A DNA stretch of 16,546 bases from an uncultured Clostridium sp. (GCA_946497905.1 CAMMMI010000036.1:1-16546), one strand, 5' to 3'; counted from the first letter of the stretch, positions 6,694 through 14,870 are shown. The notes: generated from the sequence alone by a model not told the origin. Made by a program: numbers and translations.

Positions 6694-8445
6694 ATGAAAG
6701 CAATAGAGATAAGAGAAAAATATTTAAACTTCTTTAAAGAACATGGACATAAAGTAATTCCATCAGCACCATTAATTCCAGAAAATGATCCATCAGTACT
6801 ATTTACAACAGCAGGAATGCAACCATTAGTACCATATTTATTAGGAGAAAAACATCCAGAAGGAAATAGACTAACAGATTATCAAAAATGTTTAAGAACA
6901 AATGATATAGACGAAGTAGGAGATAACAGACACTTAACATATTTCGAAATGTTAGGAAATTGGTCATTAGGTGATTATTTTAAAGAAGAATCAATAAAAA
7001 TGAGTTTTGAATTCTTAACAAAAGAATTGCAAATACCAGTAGAAAAACTATCAGTAACATGTTTTGTTGGAGATGAAGATTGCCCAAAAGATGAAGTATC
7101 AGCAAATGCATGGAAAGAAGTAGGAATACCAGAAGAAAGAATATATTTTTATGGAAAAGATGACAACTGGTGGATAGCAGGAGAAGAAGGACCATGTGGT
7201 CCAGACACAGAAATGTTTTATGATACAGGAAAACCAGCATGTGGACCAGATTGTCAACCTTCATGTGAGTGTGGAAAATATGTAGAAATTTGGAATAATG
7301 TTTTTATGGAATATTTTAAAGATAAAAATGGTTATTCAAAATTAAAACAACAAAATGTAGATACAGGATTAGGACTAGAAAGAATGACTATGTTACTACA
7401 AGGTAAAGAAACACCATTTGATACAGAATTATTTTCACCAATTATGGACAAGTTAAAAGATTTGCAAAAAGTAGATATAATTGAAAGTAGAAGAATAATT
7501 GCAGAACACTTACGTTCAAGTATGATGATAATTTCAGATGGTGGTAGACCAAGTAATATAGATAGAGGTTATGTCCTTAGAAGACTAATAAGAAGATTGA
7601 TAAGACATTTAAATAAATTACAAATAGATTTAAATGAATTAACAAACTTAATAGATATAAATATAGAAAATTTAAAAGAAATGTATCCAGATTTAGAAAA
7701 AAATAAAGATACAATAAAAAGTGTAATAATAGAAGAAAAAGACAAGTTTGTAAAAACATTAACACATGGAGAAAAAGAATTTGAAAAAGAAGTAAGAAGA
7801 TTAAAAGAACAAAATATAGGAACAATTCCAGGAGCAACAGTATTTAAATTATATGATACTTATGGCTTCCCACCAGAAGTAACAAAAGAATTAGCAGATG
7901 AAAATGGATTAAAAGTAGATTTAAAAGAATTTGAAGAACTATTCAAAAAACATCAAGAAAAATCAAGACAAGGAGCAGAACAAAAATTTAAGGGTGGACT
8001 AGCAGATCAAAACGAAAAAACAATAGCATACCACACAGCTACACATTTATTACATCAAGCACTAAGAACAGTATTGGGAGAACATGTAAAACAAAGTGGT
8101 TCGAACATAACAGAAGAAAGATTAAGATTTGACTTTACACATCCACAAAAAATGACAAAAGAAGAGATACAAAAAGTAGAAGACTTGGTAAATGAACAAA
8201 TACAAAGAAACTTAGACGTAACATGTGAAGAAATGAGCTATGAAGAAGCAAAAAACACAGGAGCAATAGGATTATTTACAGACAAATATGGAGATAAAGT
8301 AAAAGTATATACAATAGGGGACTTTAGTAAAGAAATATGCGGAGGACCACATGTATCAAATACAAAAGGAATGGGAAGATTTAAAATAAAAAAAGAAGAA
8401 TCAAGTTCTTCAGGAATAAGAAGAATAAAAGCAGTACTTATTTAG
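6694..8445 (+). CDS. alaS: Alanyl-tRNA synthetase, short form lacking C-Ala domain
   Basis: This class II synthetase charges tRNA-Ala with alanine. The ATG follows AGGAAGGA. The N-terminal catalytic part shows NDPSVLFTTAGMQPLVPYLL, CLRTNDIDEVGDNRHLT and FEMLGNWSLGDYFK (motif 1/2 region), and the GLGLERMTMLL motif 3. The editing domain is present, with the zinc ligands H447/H451 (HTATH) and C549/H553 (CGGPH). The protein ends at 583 residues, just after SGIRRIKAV. Standard bacterial AlaRS runs on to about 870-880 residues with a coiled-coil and the DHHA1-type C-Ala domain, both missing here. The N-terminal signature differs from the E. coli type and resembles short AlaRS forms that I recall from candidate-phylum (CPR) bacteria. 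It is thus probably a natural variant rather than a truncation. The stop codon abuts the palindrome that follows, so truncation cannot be fully excluded. Confidence 0.93.
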   Translation: MKAIEIREKYLNFFKEHGHKVIPSAPLIPENDPSVLFTTAGMQPLVPYLLGEKHPEGNRLTDYQKCLRTNDIDEVGDNRHLTYFEMLGNWSLGDYFKEESIKMSFEFLTKELQIPVEKLSVTCFVGDEDCPKDEVSANAWKEVGIPEERIYFYGKDDNWWIAGEEGPCGPDTEMFYDTGKPACGPDCQPSCECGKYVEIWNNVFMEYFKDKNGYSKLKQQNVDTGLGLERMTMLLQGKETPFDTELFSPIMDKLKDLQKVDIIESRRIIAEHLRSSMMIISDGGRPSNIDRGYVLRRLIRRLIRHLNKLQIDLNELTNLIDINIENLKEMYPDLEKNKDTIKSVIIEEKDKFVKTLTHGEKEFEKEVRRLKEQNIGTIPGATVFKLYDTYGFPPEVTKELADENGLKVDLKEFEELFKKHQEKSRQGAEQKFKGGLADQNEKTIAYHTATHLLHQALRTVLGEHVKQSGSNITEERLRFDFTHPQKMTKEEIQKVEDLVNEQIQRNLDVTCEEMSYEEAKNTGAIGLFTDKYGDKVKVYTIGDFSKEICGGPHVSNTKGMGRFKIKKEESSSSGIRRIKAVLI

Positions 8446-8616
8446 TGCCAAAGTGCCAAAGGGGACGTGTTATTTTGACAATTGCCAATGGGGACGGGCT
8501 ATTTTGGCACACTTTAATTTAATAAATATAAAAAAATTGATTATAAAATTAATAAAATGTGCCAAAATAGCCCGTCCCCATTGGCAATTGTCAAAATAAC
8601 ACGTTCCCTTTGGCAC
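8445..8616. repeat. Long palindromic element, 58-bp inverted arms
   Basis: The arms 8453-8510 and 8559-8616 are inverted copies differing at one position (GGGGACG versus GGGAACG), around a 48-nt AT-only-like spacer. Each arm is itself bounded by GTGCCAAA and TTTTGGCAC and holds GGGGACGTG and ATGGGGACGG. An extra GTGCCAAA copy at 8445-8452 includes the G of the alaS stop. The arms are far richer in G+C than the flanks. No transposase is present. It looks like a REP/BIME- or MITE-like mobile repeat that would fold strongly as RNA between alaS and the HIT gene, and it may also end alaS transcription. Confidence 0.85.
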
Positions 8617-8637
8617 AATTTGAAAGGATGGATATAT

Positions 8638-8982
8638 ATGAATGATTGTTTATTTTGTAAAATTATAAAAGGAGAAGTACCTTCAAACAAAGTATATGAA
8701 GATGAGGAAATATTAGCATTTTATGATATAAATCCAGCAGCTCCTATACACATATTAGTAATACCAAAAAAGCATATAGACTCATTAGCAAAAATAGAAA
8801 AAGAAGATGAATTACTAATAGGTAAGATATATGGAGTTATAAACAAAATAGCAGAGGAAAAAGGTTTTAAAGAAAAAGGATATAGAGTAATTGTTAATTG
8901 TGGAGAAAATGGAGGGCAAGAAGTTATGCATTTACATTTTCATATATTAGCTGGAACTAAGTTAGGGGATAAAATAGTTTAA
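8638..8982 (+). CDS. hinT: HIT family nucleotide phosphohydrolase (HinT-like)
   Basis: This is a 114-residue histidine-triad protein. Relatives hydrolyse purine nucleoside phosphoramidates such as AMP-lysine or aminoacyl-adenylates, in the cytoplasm. The triad motif HLHFHIL covers H98, H100 and H102, with the middle His the usual nucleophile. The N-terminus shows the CLFCKI pair of cysteines (C4, C7) and FYDINPAAPIHILVIPKKHI, typical of the family. I chose the ATG at 8638, which follows AAGGATGG. A longer in-frame ATG at 8557 would put palindrome sequence into the protein and is rejected. The gene follows alaS, and bacterial HinT can process aminoacyl-AMP, but the palindrome between them argues against a simple shared operon. 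Confidence 0.93.
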   Translation: MNDCLFCKIIKGEVPSNKVYEDEEILAFYDINPAAPIHILVIPKKHIDSLAKIEKEDELLIGKIYGVINKIAEEKGFKEKGYRVIVNCGENGGQEVMHLHFHILAGTKLGDKIV

Positions 8983-9029
8983 TATAAGGAGATAAATATA
9001 AAAAATATATACACTTTTGGATCAAGATA

Positions 9030-9038
9030 TGTTATAAT
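9030..9038 (+). promoter_or_regulatory. Extended -10 promoter of the sortase gene
   Basis: TGTTATAAT is a perfect extended -10 element (TGnTATAAT). It ends 35 nt before the sortase ATG, which has its own GGAGG at 9061-9065. The -35 region (TACACT) is poor, which an extended -10 can compensate. Confidence 0.55.
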
Positions 9039-9073
9039 ATATATAGTGATAATAATGTACGGAGGTAAAAAGT

Positions 9074-9730
9074 ATGTTTGAGAGTAAATATAGTAAGGTG
9101 CTAACAGTCTTGTTAGTAATAGTAATTATAGCGATATTAGGTCTACTTGGATACTTAGCATATGAGTATTATCAAAATTATGTTATTTCAACAGATGCAA
9201 ATCAATTTGTAGATGATTTTAATGGTGAAGTAGCAGATGGAGATGGAAATGATCAAAATAAAGCAGAAACATCAAATGAAAATCCATTTGACCAAATAGA
9301 AACTACAAATACAGTAGGAGGAACAAGTAAGACATATAAGGGTTTTGGAGTTTTGGGAACTATAGAAATACCATCAATTAACTTAAAGTATCCAGTTCTT
9401 GATAAAGTAACACCAAAATCAATAGAAACAGCAGTTGCATTTTTGTATGGAACAGGTTTAAATAAGCCAGGGAATAGTGTTATTATAGGACATAATTATA
9501 GAAATGGATTATTTTTCTCAAATCTTAAAAAAGTAAATATAGGAGAAAAAATCTACATAACAGATGTTGAAGGAAATAGAATGACTTATACAATATATAA
9601 CAAATTTGAGGCAGCTGCAAATGATACTTCATTCTATCAAAGAGATACAGGAGGTAAACCAGAAATAACGTTATCTACTTGTACAGATGATAGTAGTGCA
9701 AGAATAATAGTTTTTGGAAAGACAGAATAA
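9074..9730 (+). CDS. Sortase family transpeptidase
   Basis: This is a 218-residue membrane-anchored transpeptidase that would join sorting-signal proteins to the cell wall or to pilin subunits. Residues about 9-30 form one N-terminal membrane helix. A low-complexity Asp/Asn/Glu linker (about 45-80) follows, then the sortase barrel. The catalytic set is visible: H140 in IIGHNYRNG, C203 in TLSTCTDD and R210 in SARIIVFGK. The TLSTC motif is class B-like, but the long class B helical insert is absent, so I leave the class open. No LPxTG-type substrate gene is in the window, so its targets lie elsewhere. It has its own promoter and terminator, hence it is monocistronic. The start follows GGAGGTAAAAAGT. 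Confidence 0.92.
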   Translation: MFESKYSKVLTVLLVIVIIAILGLLGYLAYEYYQNYVISTDANQFVDDFNGEVADGDGNDQNKAETSNENPFDQIETTNTVGGTSKTYKGFGVLGTIEIPSINLKYPVLDKVTPKSIETAVAFLYGTGLNKPGNSVIIGHNYRNGLFFSNLKKVNIGEKIYITDVEGNRMTYTIYNKFEAAANDTSFYQRDTGGKPEITLSTCTDDSSARIIVFGKTE

Positions 9731-9750
9731 TATATTTTAATAGAATTTAG

Positions 9751-9783
9751 AAAGAGTTAGAAAAAAATTTCTAGCTCTTTTTG
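9751..9783 (+). terminator. Intrinsic terminator of the sortase gene
   Basis: AAAGAGTTAGAAA (9751-9763) and TTTCTAGCTCTTT (9768-9780) form a 13-bp stem with one G-U pair, a 4-nt loop and a T-run. It lies 20 nt after the stop codon. Confidence 0.9.
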
Positions 9784-9892
9784 TGTCATATGAAAATCAA
9801 ATATTTTCGCATAATACCAACTATTACACTTAATTTAAGTTTTATATTTAAAAGTAAAAATTAAGGCTATAATGAAAAATATAATAAAACTA

Positions 9893-9922
9893 TTGATAAA
9901 ACGTGTCGAGATATGGTAAAAT
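9893..9922 (+). promoter_or_regulatory. Candidate cas9 promoter TTGATA-N18-TAAAAT
   Basis: TTGATA (9893-9898) and TAAAAT (9917-9922) lie 18 nt apart on the + strand, about 175 nt before cas9. An RNA started here would run antisense through the whole tracrRNA gene before reaching the cas9 start. It is the best + strand candidate I see between the sortase terminator and cas9; nothing confirms it. Confidence 0.35.
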
Positions 9923-9936
9923 ATGGCAAATGAGAT

Positions 9937-9968
9937 AAAAATAAAAGTTCTAATAAATTAGAACTTTT
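9937..9968 (-). terminator. Intrinsic terminator of tracrRNA
   Basis: On the - strand AAAAGTTCTAA, loop TTTA, TTAGAACTTTT, then ATTTTT. The perfect 11-bp stem gives the 3' end of the tracrRNA and, being symmetric, could also act weakly on + strand transcription toward cas9. Confidence 0.85.
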
Positions 9969-10060
9969 ATAAATCACCTAAGTGAAACCAAATTGCTTTG
10001 GCATTAAGGGTTAAACCTTATTTTAACTTATTGTGCTATTTTAGATAGTAATTTAATAGC
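9937..10060 (-). ncRNA. tracrRNA of the type II-A CRISPR system
   Basis: Read on the - strand, this about 124-nt RNA has all the parts of a tracrRNA. The anti-repeat (10052-10030) is complementary to repeat positions 9-31 at 22 of 23 sites, the exception being a G-U wobble. It is followed by AATAAGTTAAAATAAGG, almost the same as the bulge, lower stem and linker of the S. pyogenes molecule. Next come a nexus-like AAGG/CCUU stem, a GCCAAA-GCAA-UUUGGU hairpin, a UCAC-UUAG-GUGA hairpin and a perfect 11-bp terminator stem (9943-9953 with 9958-9968) with a U-run. The 5' end is set from a consensus promoter upstream. It would pair with crRNA repeats, be cut with them by RNase III and hold the guide in Cas9. 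Placement upstream of and opposite to cas9 is classical for II-A. Confidence 0.9.
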
Positions 10061-10066
10061 AAATCC

Positions 10067-10095
10067 AATATAACATGTGGAAGGAGAAATGTCAA
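10067..10095 (-). promoter_or_regulatory. tracrRNA promoter TTGACA-N17-TATATT over the cas9 RBS
   Basis: On the - strand, TTGACA (10095-10090) and TATATT (10072-10067) are exactly 17 nt apart, close to a perfect sigma-A promoter. Transcription would start near 10060, at the edge of the anti-repeat. The promoter covers the cas9 Shine-Dalgarno (10081-10086), and its -35 box ends 1 nt from the cas9 ATG. Confidence 0.8.
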
Positions 10096-10096
10096 C

Positions 10097-13000
10097 ATGA
10101 ATAGTGAAAAAAATACAAAAATTTACAATATAGGATTAGACATAGGAGTCGGATCAGTTGGATGGTGTGTAACAGATGAAGAAGGAAATATTTTAAAAAG
10201 AAACGGGAAAAATATGTGGGGAGCACGAATATTTAATGAAGCTAATACTGCAAAAGAAACAAGAATTTTTAGAGGAACTAGAAGAAGAATAAACAGAAGA
10301 AAAGAAAGAATAAATATATTACAAAGTTTAATATATGATGATATGGATAAAGAGTATCCTAATTTTTTTCAATTATTAAAAGAAAGTTCATTAACTTTTG
10401 AAGACAAGATCATTTCCAAGAGTTTATTAGGAAAGAAATACAATTTATTCTCAGATAAAGAAATAACAGATGTAAATTATTATCAGGATTTTCCAACAAT
10501 ATACCATTTGAGAAAATATTTAATAAATACAGATAAAAAAGTTGATTTAAGGCTAATTTATTTAGCTATACATCATATTATCAAATATAGAGGAAACTTT
10601 TTATATGATGGAGATTTTTCAAATAATACAAGTGAAATAAATGAAAAACTAAATACAATAATAGAATTTTTAGAAGAAAGATATAATATCGAATTAAAAG
10701 AAGAAAAAATAATAGACATATTGTCTGAAAAAAATACTTCAAAATCAAATAAAAAGGATGTTTTAATAAAATGCTTTGAATTTGATAAATCTGAAAAACA
10801 AATTATAACAAATGTTATAAATGCATTTTTAGGATATTCTTTTGATATTAATAAAATTTTTGATACTAATTTTGAAAAAAATAAAATATCATTTTCATCT
10901 GAGATAGATAATGAAGAAGAAATAAAAAATGAGTTACAAGAAGATGCAAATATATATGAAATAATGAGCGAAATATATAGTTGGTTTATATTACAAGATA
11001 TATTAAAAGGAAAAACATATATATCAGAGGCAATGATTGAAAAGTATGAAAAATACTCAAAAGATTTAAATACATTAAAATCAGTGTATAAAAAATATTT
11101 GCCAGATGAATATAATAGCATGTTTAAAAAATACGAAAAAAACAATTATGTTGCATATCAAGGAAAAAGTAAAGGAAAGACATATAAAAAGTGTTCACCA
11201 GAAGAGTTTTTTTCAAATTTGAAAAAGACAATTGAAAAATTGCCAGAAGAATGTAGAGAAAAACAAGAAATTTTAAAAGATTTAGAAGAAAATAATTTCT
11301 TAAGAAGAATAAATGTAACTGAAAATGCTGCAATACCATATCAATTACATAAAAAAGAACTAGTAGAAATATTAGAAAATCAATCTAAATATTATAAGAC
11401 TTTAGAAGAAAATAAAGATAATATATTAAAATTATTTGAATTTAGAATACCATATTATGTAGGTCCATTGTCAAAGGAAAACGGAAAATGGTCATGGATA
11501 GTTAGAAAAGAAAGTGGAACAATAAGACCATGGAATTTTGAAGAAATAGTTGATGAAGATGCAACAGCAGAAGAGTTTATAAAAAGAATGACAAATAAAT
11601 GTACATATATATTAAATGAGGATGTTATACCAAAACAATCTTTACTATATTCTAAATTTTGTGTATTGAACGAGTTAAATAACATTAGAATAAATGGGAA
11701 ACATATAGCAAAAGATACAAAAAAGCTAATAATAGAACAATTATTTAAAGAAAAGAAAAAAGTAACAAAAAAGATGTTAATTGACTTGTATAAAACTGAA
11801 GGTATAACTATAAAGCATATTGAAGGAATGCAAAATGAAGAAAGTTTTATGTCTAATATGTCATCATATATAGATATGAAAACAATATTGGGAAAAGTGG
11901 ATGAAACAAATTATGAGCAATGTGAAAAATTAATTTATTGGATTACAATTTTTGAGGAAAAGAAAATCTTAAAAAGAAAAATAAAAAAAGAATATCCAGA
12001 ACTTACTGAAGAACAAATAAATAAATTAATAAAACTAAGATATACTGGATGGTCTAGATTATCTAAAAAATTGTTAACAGGTTTAAAAGCAAATGATGGA
12101 GAAACAATTATAGAAAAATTAGAAAAAACACCTTTGAATTTTATGCAGATTATTAATGATAAAGACTATGGATTTGACAAACAATTAGAAAAATTAATGC
12201 CTAAAAAAGCAGGAAAAGTAAAATATAGTGATGTGGATGAAATTCCCACTTCACCAGCTAATAAAAGAGCAATATGGCAAACAATATGTGTAGTTGAAGA
12301 AATAGCTAAAATTATGAAAAGTAAACCACAGAGTATATTTATAGAATTTGCAAGAGCAGAAGATGTAAATAAAAAAATGAAAGATACAAGACAAAAACAA
12401 TTATTAAAAAAATATGATGAAATAGAAAAACAAATAAAAGAATTAAAAAATTATAATCATAATGTATATTTAGATTTGAAACAACATCAAAATGAAAAAA
12501 CATTAACTGAAAAAATGTATTTATATTATATACAAAATGGTAAATGTCTGTATTCAGGTAAACCACTTAACATTGATGAATTAAATAAATATGAAGTTGA
12601 CCATATTTTACCACAATCATACATAAAAGATGATAGTATTGATAATAAAGCTTTGGTACTGAAAGAAGAAAACCAAAGAAAAAAAGATAGTTTACTTTTA
12701 TCAGATGAAATAATAGATGCAAGGGCAGAATGGTGGAAAAGTTTATTGGATTGTGGATTAATTACACAAACAAAATATTACCGTTTAATAAGAAGAAAAA
12801 TGTTAGAAACAGACTATGATAGAGAAAAGTTTGTACAAAGACAATTAGTAGAAACTAGACAAATAACAAAACATGTAACAAATTTATTAAAAAATCAATA
12901 TGAAAATACTGAAATATATGCGATTAGAGCAGAATTAACACATAATTTTAGAGATAAATATAATATTTATAAAAATAGAAATGTTAATAATTATCACCAT

Positions 13001-14035
13001 GCACAAGATGCATATATTTTAAGCATTATAGGAAATACGTTGCGAAAAGAATGGAAAGGAACAGAAGTATTTAAATATAGTGAATATGTAAAGCAATATA
13101 TAAATGATGAAAAAACAAAATTTGAAAAAAACGGAATGATTTTAGGATTTATAAATAAACGTATTGAGATAGAAAAAATAAGAAAGGTAATGAACTATAA
13201 AGATTGTTATATAAGTAGAATGTTAGAAGAAGGAACAGGAGCTTTTTATAATCAAACTTTATACAGTCCAAAGGAAAAACCAGTAATAGCTTTAAAAGAT
13301 AATAAAAGTGTTAATAAATATGGTGGATATTCAGGTGAAAAAAAGGCATATTGTACTATATATGAATATGCAAATACTAAAAATGAAAAAGAATATGAAT
13401 TAGTTGGAATTCCAATTAAGGTATCATATGATATAAAAAGAGGAAAAGAAACATTAGAAAATTATATAAAAAATACATGTTTAGAAGGAAAAAAATATAG
13501 TGATTTTAAAATTATTAAAAATAAAATTTTAATGAATCAACAATATTTAGATGAAAATAATGAACTAATGAGGTTTTGTAGTGATTCAGAGATAAGAAGT
13601 GATAAAGAATTAATTACAAACGAAATATCAGAATTAATTTATTTTATGAATTTAGATGAGAGTAAATTAGATGATAAGCAAAAGGAAAAGTTAGAAAATG
13701 GATATACAGATATGTTTAATTATTTATTAGAAAAGTTGAATAAAGAATATAAAATATTTTCAACAATTTACAAGAAAATAGTTGATAAAAATATAAAATT
13801 TGAAGATTTAAATAAAGAAGACAAAAAGTCAACTATTAATGGATTAATTAGTTTAATGGAAACAGGACAAGGAAACTTAAAAGCCATTGGGCTAACAGAA
13901 AGAGAAGGAAGGAAAAGTAAATTAAGTTTTAAAACAAAAAAATTATTAGGAATGACTTTTATAGATAAGTCTGTAACAGGAATGTACGAAAGAAGGTATA
14001 AAATAAATGGGATGGAGAACGGTGATAGTAAGTAA
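10097..14035 (+). CDS. cas9: Type II-A CRISPR effector nuclease Cas9
   Basis: This is a 1312-residue RNA-guided endonuclease that cuts both DNA strands. RuvC-I is IGLDIGVGSVGW with catalytic D15. The arginine-rich bridge helix follows (RRINRRKERIN, about residue 75). RuvC-II is IFIEFARAED with E750, the HNH core is YEVDHILPQSYIKDDSIDNK with H836, and RuvC-III is YHHAQDAY with H968 and D971. All catalytic residues are therefore present. The large region between the bridge helix and RuvC-II is the helical recognition lobe. The C-terminal end, with SVTGMYERR, is the PAM-interacting domain. Counting back without gaps from that motif, the positions of the S. pyogenes PAM arginines R1333 and R1335 hold Ser and Leu, so the PAM is unlikely to be NGG. 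The RBS AAGGAG ends 10 nt before the ATG. It overlaps cas1 by 29 nt. Confidence 0.98.
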   Translation: MNSEKNTKIYNIGLDIGVGSVGWCVTDEEGNILKRNGKNMWGARIFNEANTAKETRIFRGTRRRINRRKERINILQSLIYDDMDKEYPNFFQLLKESSLTFEDKIISKSLLGKKYNLFSDKEITDVNYYQDFPTIYHLRKYLINTDKKVDLRLIYLAIHHIIKYRGNFLYDGDFSNNTSEINEKLNTIIEFLEERYNIELKEEKIIDILSEKNTSKSNKKDVLIKCFEFDKSEKQIITNVINAFLGYSFDINKIFDTNFEKNKISFSSEIDNEEEIKNELQEDANIYEIMSEIYSWFILQDILKGKTYISEAMIEKYEKYSKDLNTLKSVYKKYLPDEYNSMFKKYEKNNYVAYQGKSKGKTYKKCSPEEFFSNLKKTIEKLPEECREKQEILKDLEENNFLRRINVTENAAIPYQLHKKELVEILENQSKYYKTLEENKDNILKLFEFRIPYYVGPLSKENGKWSWIVRKESGTIRPWNFEEIVDEDATAEEFIKRMTNKCTYILNEDVIPKQSLLYSKFCVLNELNNIRINGKHIAKDTKKLIIEQLFKEKKKVTKKMLIDLYKTEGITIKHIEGMQNEESFMSNMSSYIDMKTILGKVDETNYEQCEKLIYWITIFEEKKILKRKIKKEYPELTEEQINKLIKLRYTGWSRLSKKLLTGLKANDGETIIEKLEKTPLNFMQIINDKDYGFDKQLEKLMPKKAGKVKYSDVDEIPTSPANKRAIWQTICVVEEIAKIMKSKPQSIFIEFARAEDVNKKMKDTRQKQLLKKYDEIEKQIKELKNYNHNVYLDLKQHQNEKTLTEKMYLYYIQNGKCLYSGKPLNIDELNKYEVDHILPQSYIKDDSIDNKALVLKEENQRKKDSLLLSDEIIDARAEWWKSLLDCGLITQTKYYRLIRRKMLETDYDREKFVQRQLVETRQITKHVTNLLKNQYENTEIYAIRAELTHNFRDKYNIYKNRNVNNYHHAQDAYILSIIGNTLRKEWKGTEVFKYSEYVKQYINDEKTKFEKNGMILGFINKRIEIEKIRKVMNYKDCYISRMLEEGTGAFYNQTLYSPKEKPVIALKDNKSVNKYGGYSGEKKAYCTIYEYANTKNEKEYELVGIPIKVSYDIKRGKETLENYIKNTCLEGKKYSDFKIIKNKILMNQQYLDENNELMRFCSDSEIRSDKELITNEISELIYFMNLDESKLDDKQKEKLENGYTDMFNYLLEKLNKEYKIFSTIYKKIVDKNIKFEDLNKEDKKSTINGLISLMETGQGNLKAIGLTEREGRKSKLSFKTKKLLGMTFIDKSVTGMYERRYKINGMENGDSK

Positions 14036-14870
14036 AAATTGTAAATTAAGTTATAAAAATAATTACTTAATAATAAGAAGTGAAGATTTACAAATGATTC
14101 ATTTATCAGAGATAGAAACAATAATTGTAGAAAATGGTATGGTGTCTATTACATCATACCTAATAAATGAATTAGCCATGCAAAAGATAAAAATAATATT
14201 TTGTGATGAAAAACATAATCCATCATGTGAAATGATGCCATATTATGGGGCTTTTAATACAAGTAAAAAAATACTTAATCAAGCTAAATGGAAAAAAGAT
14301 ATCAAACAGAAGACATGGCAACAAATAGTAAAGTATAAAATACATAATCAAGCAATGTTATTAAAAAATTTAGAAATAAACGGGTATGAAAAATTATTAG
14401 AATTTGAAAAACAAGTTGAATTAGATGATAAGACTAATAGAGAAGGACATGCAGCAAAAGTATATTTTAATTTATTATTTGGCATGGACTTTTCGAGAGA
14501 CAAAGAAGATAATACAAATACTGCTTTAGACTATGGATATTCAATAATATTATCATTATTAAATAGAGAAATTGTAAGCCAAGGTTATATAACACCATTG
14601 GGGATAAATCACAAAAGCGAATTTAATCAATTTAATTTATCCTGTGATTTAATGGAGATATTCAGACCATTAGTTGATGAAATTGTATATAAGAACAGAG
14701 AGTTTGCTTTTGATAAAAAATTCAAGTATAAACTAATAGATATTTATAATCGACAAGTAATCATTAAAAACAAAGAACAATATTTATCTAATGCAGTTCC
14801 AATATTCATAACAAATGTGTTTAATTTTCTAGAAGATAAAGAAAGTAAAATAATTAATTATGAGTTTTAG
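14007..14870 (+). CDS. cas1: CRISPR integrase Cas1 (type II)
   Basis: Cas1 is the metal-dependent integrase that, with Cas2, inserts new spacers at the leader end of the array. The protein has 287 residues and begins MGWRTVIVSKNCKLSYKNN, the usual type II Cas1 start, which supports the ATG at 14007 even though it lies inside the end of cas9. Expected metal ligands are E146 (NREGHAAKVYF), H202 (PLGINHKSEFNQF) and E217 (DLMEIFRP). The 29-nt overlap with cas9 and 11-nt overlap with cas2 imply translational coupling in one operon. No defect is seen. Confidence 0.97.
   Translation: MGWRTVIVSKNCKLSYKNNYLIIRSEDLQMIHLSEIETIIVENGMVSITSYLINELAMQKIKIIFCDEKHNPSCEMMPYYGAFNTSKKILNQAKWKKDIKQKTWQQIVKYKIHNQAMLLKNLEINGYEKLLEFEKQVELDDKTNREGHAAKVYFNLLFGMDFSRDKEDNTNTALDYGYSIILSLLNREIVSQGYITPLGINHKSEFNQFNLSCDLMEIFRPLVDEIVYKNREFAFDKKFKYKLIDIYNRQVIIKNKEQYLSNAVPIFITNVFNFLEDKESKIINYEF

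Noticed and set aside
8400..8460. alaS truncated by insertion of the palindrome
   Set aside because: The protein ends at a clean domain boundary shared with known short forms and nothing resembling the C-Ala domain remains downstream; kept only as an alternative.
8557..8637. Upstream in-frame extension of the HIT protein starting inside the palindrome
   Set aside because: The added residues are a translation of the right palindrome arm, have no RBS and are absent from the family; the ATG at 8638 has AAGGATGG and the family N-terminus.
8985..9010. RBS-like TAAGGAGATAAATATA after hinT suggesting a small gene
   Set aside because: No ATG, GTG or TTG at proper spacing, and the frame that follows runs only into the sortase promoter region.
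9835..9875. CTTAATTT...AAATTAAG inverted repeat upstream of cas9
   Set aside because: Eight AT-rich pairs across a long loop in very AT-rich DNA; not distinguishable from chance.
10089..10100. Three-codon upstream ORF (ATG TCA ACA TGA) overlapping the cas9 start
   Set aside because: Its ATG is only about 2 nt from the Shine-Dalgarno, too close for initiation; the overlap is likely chance.
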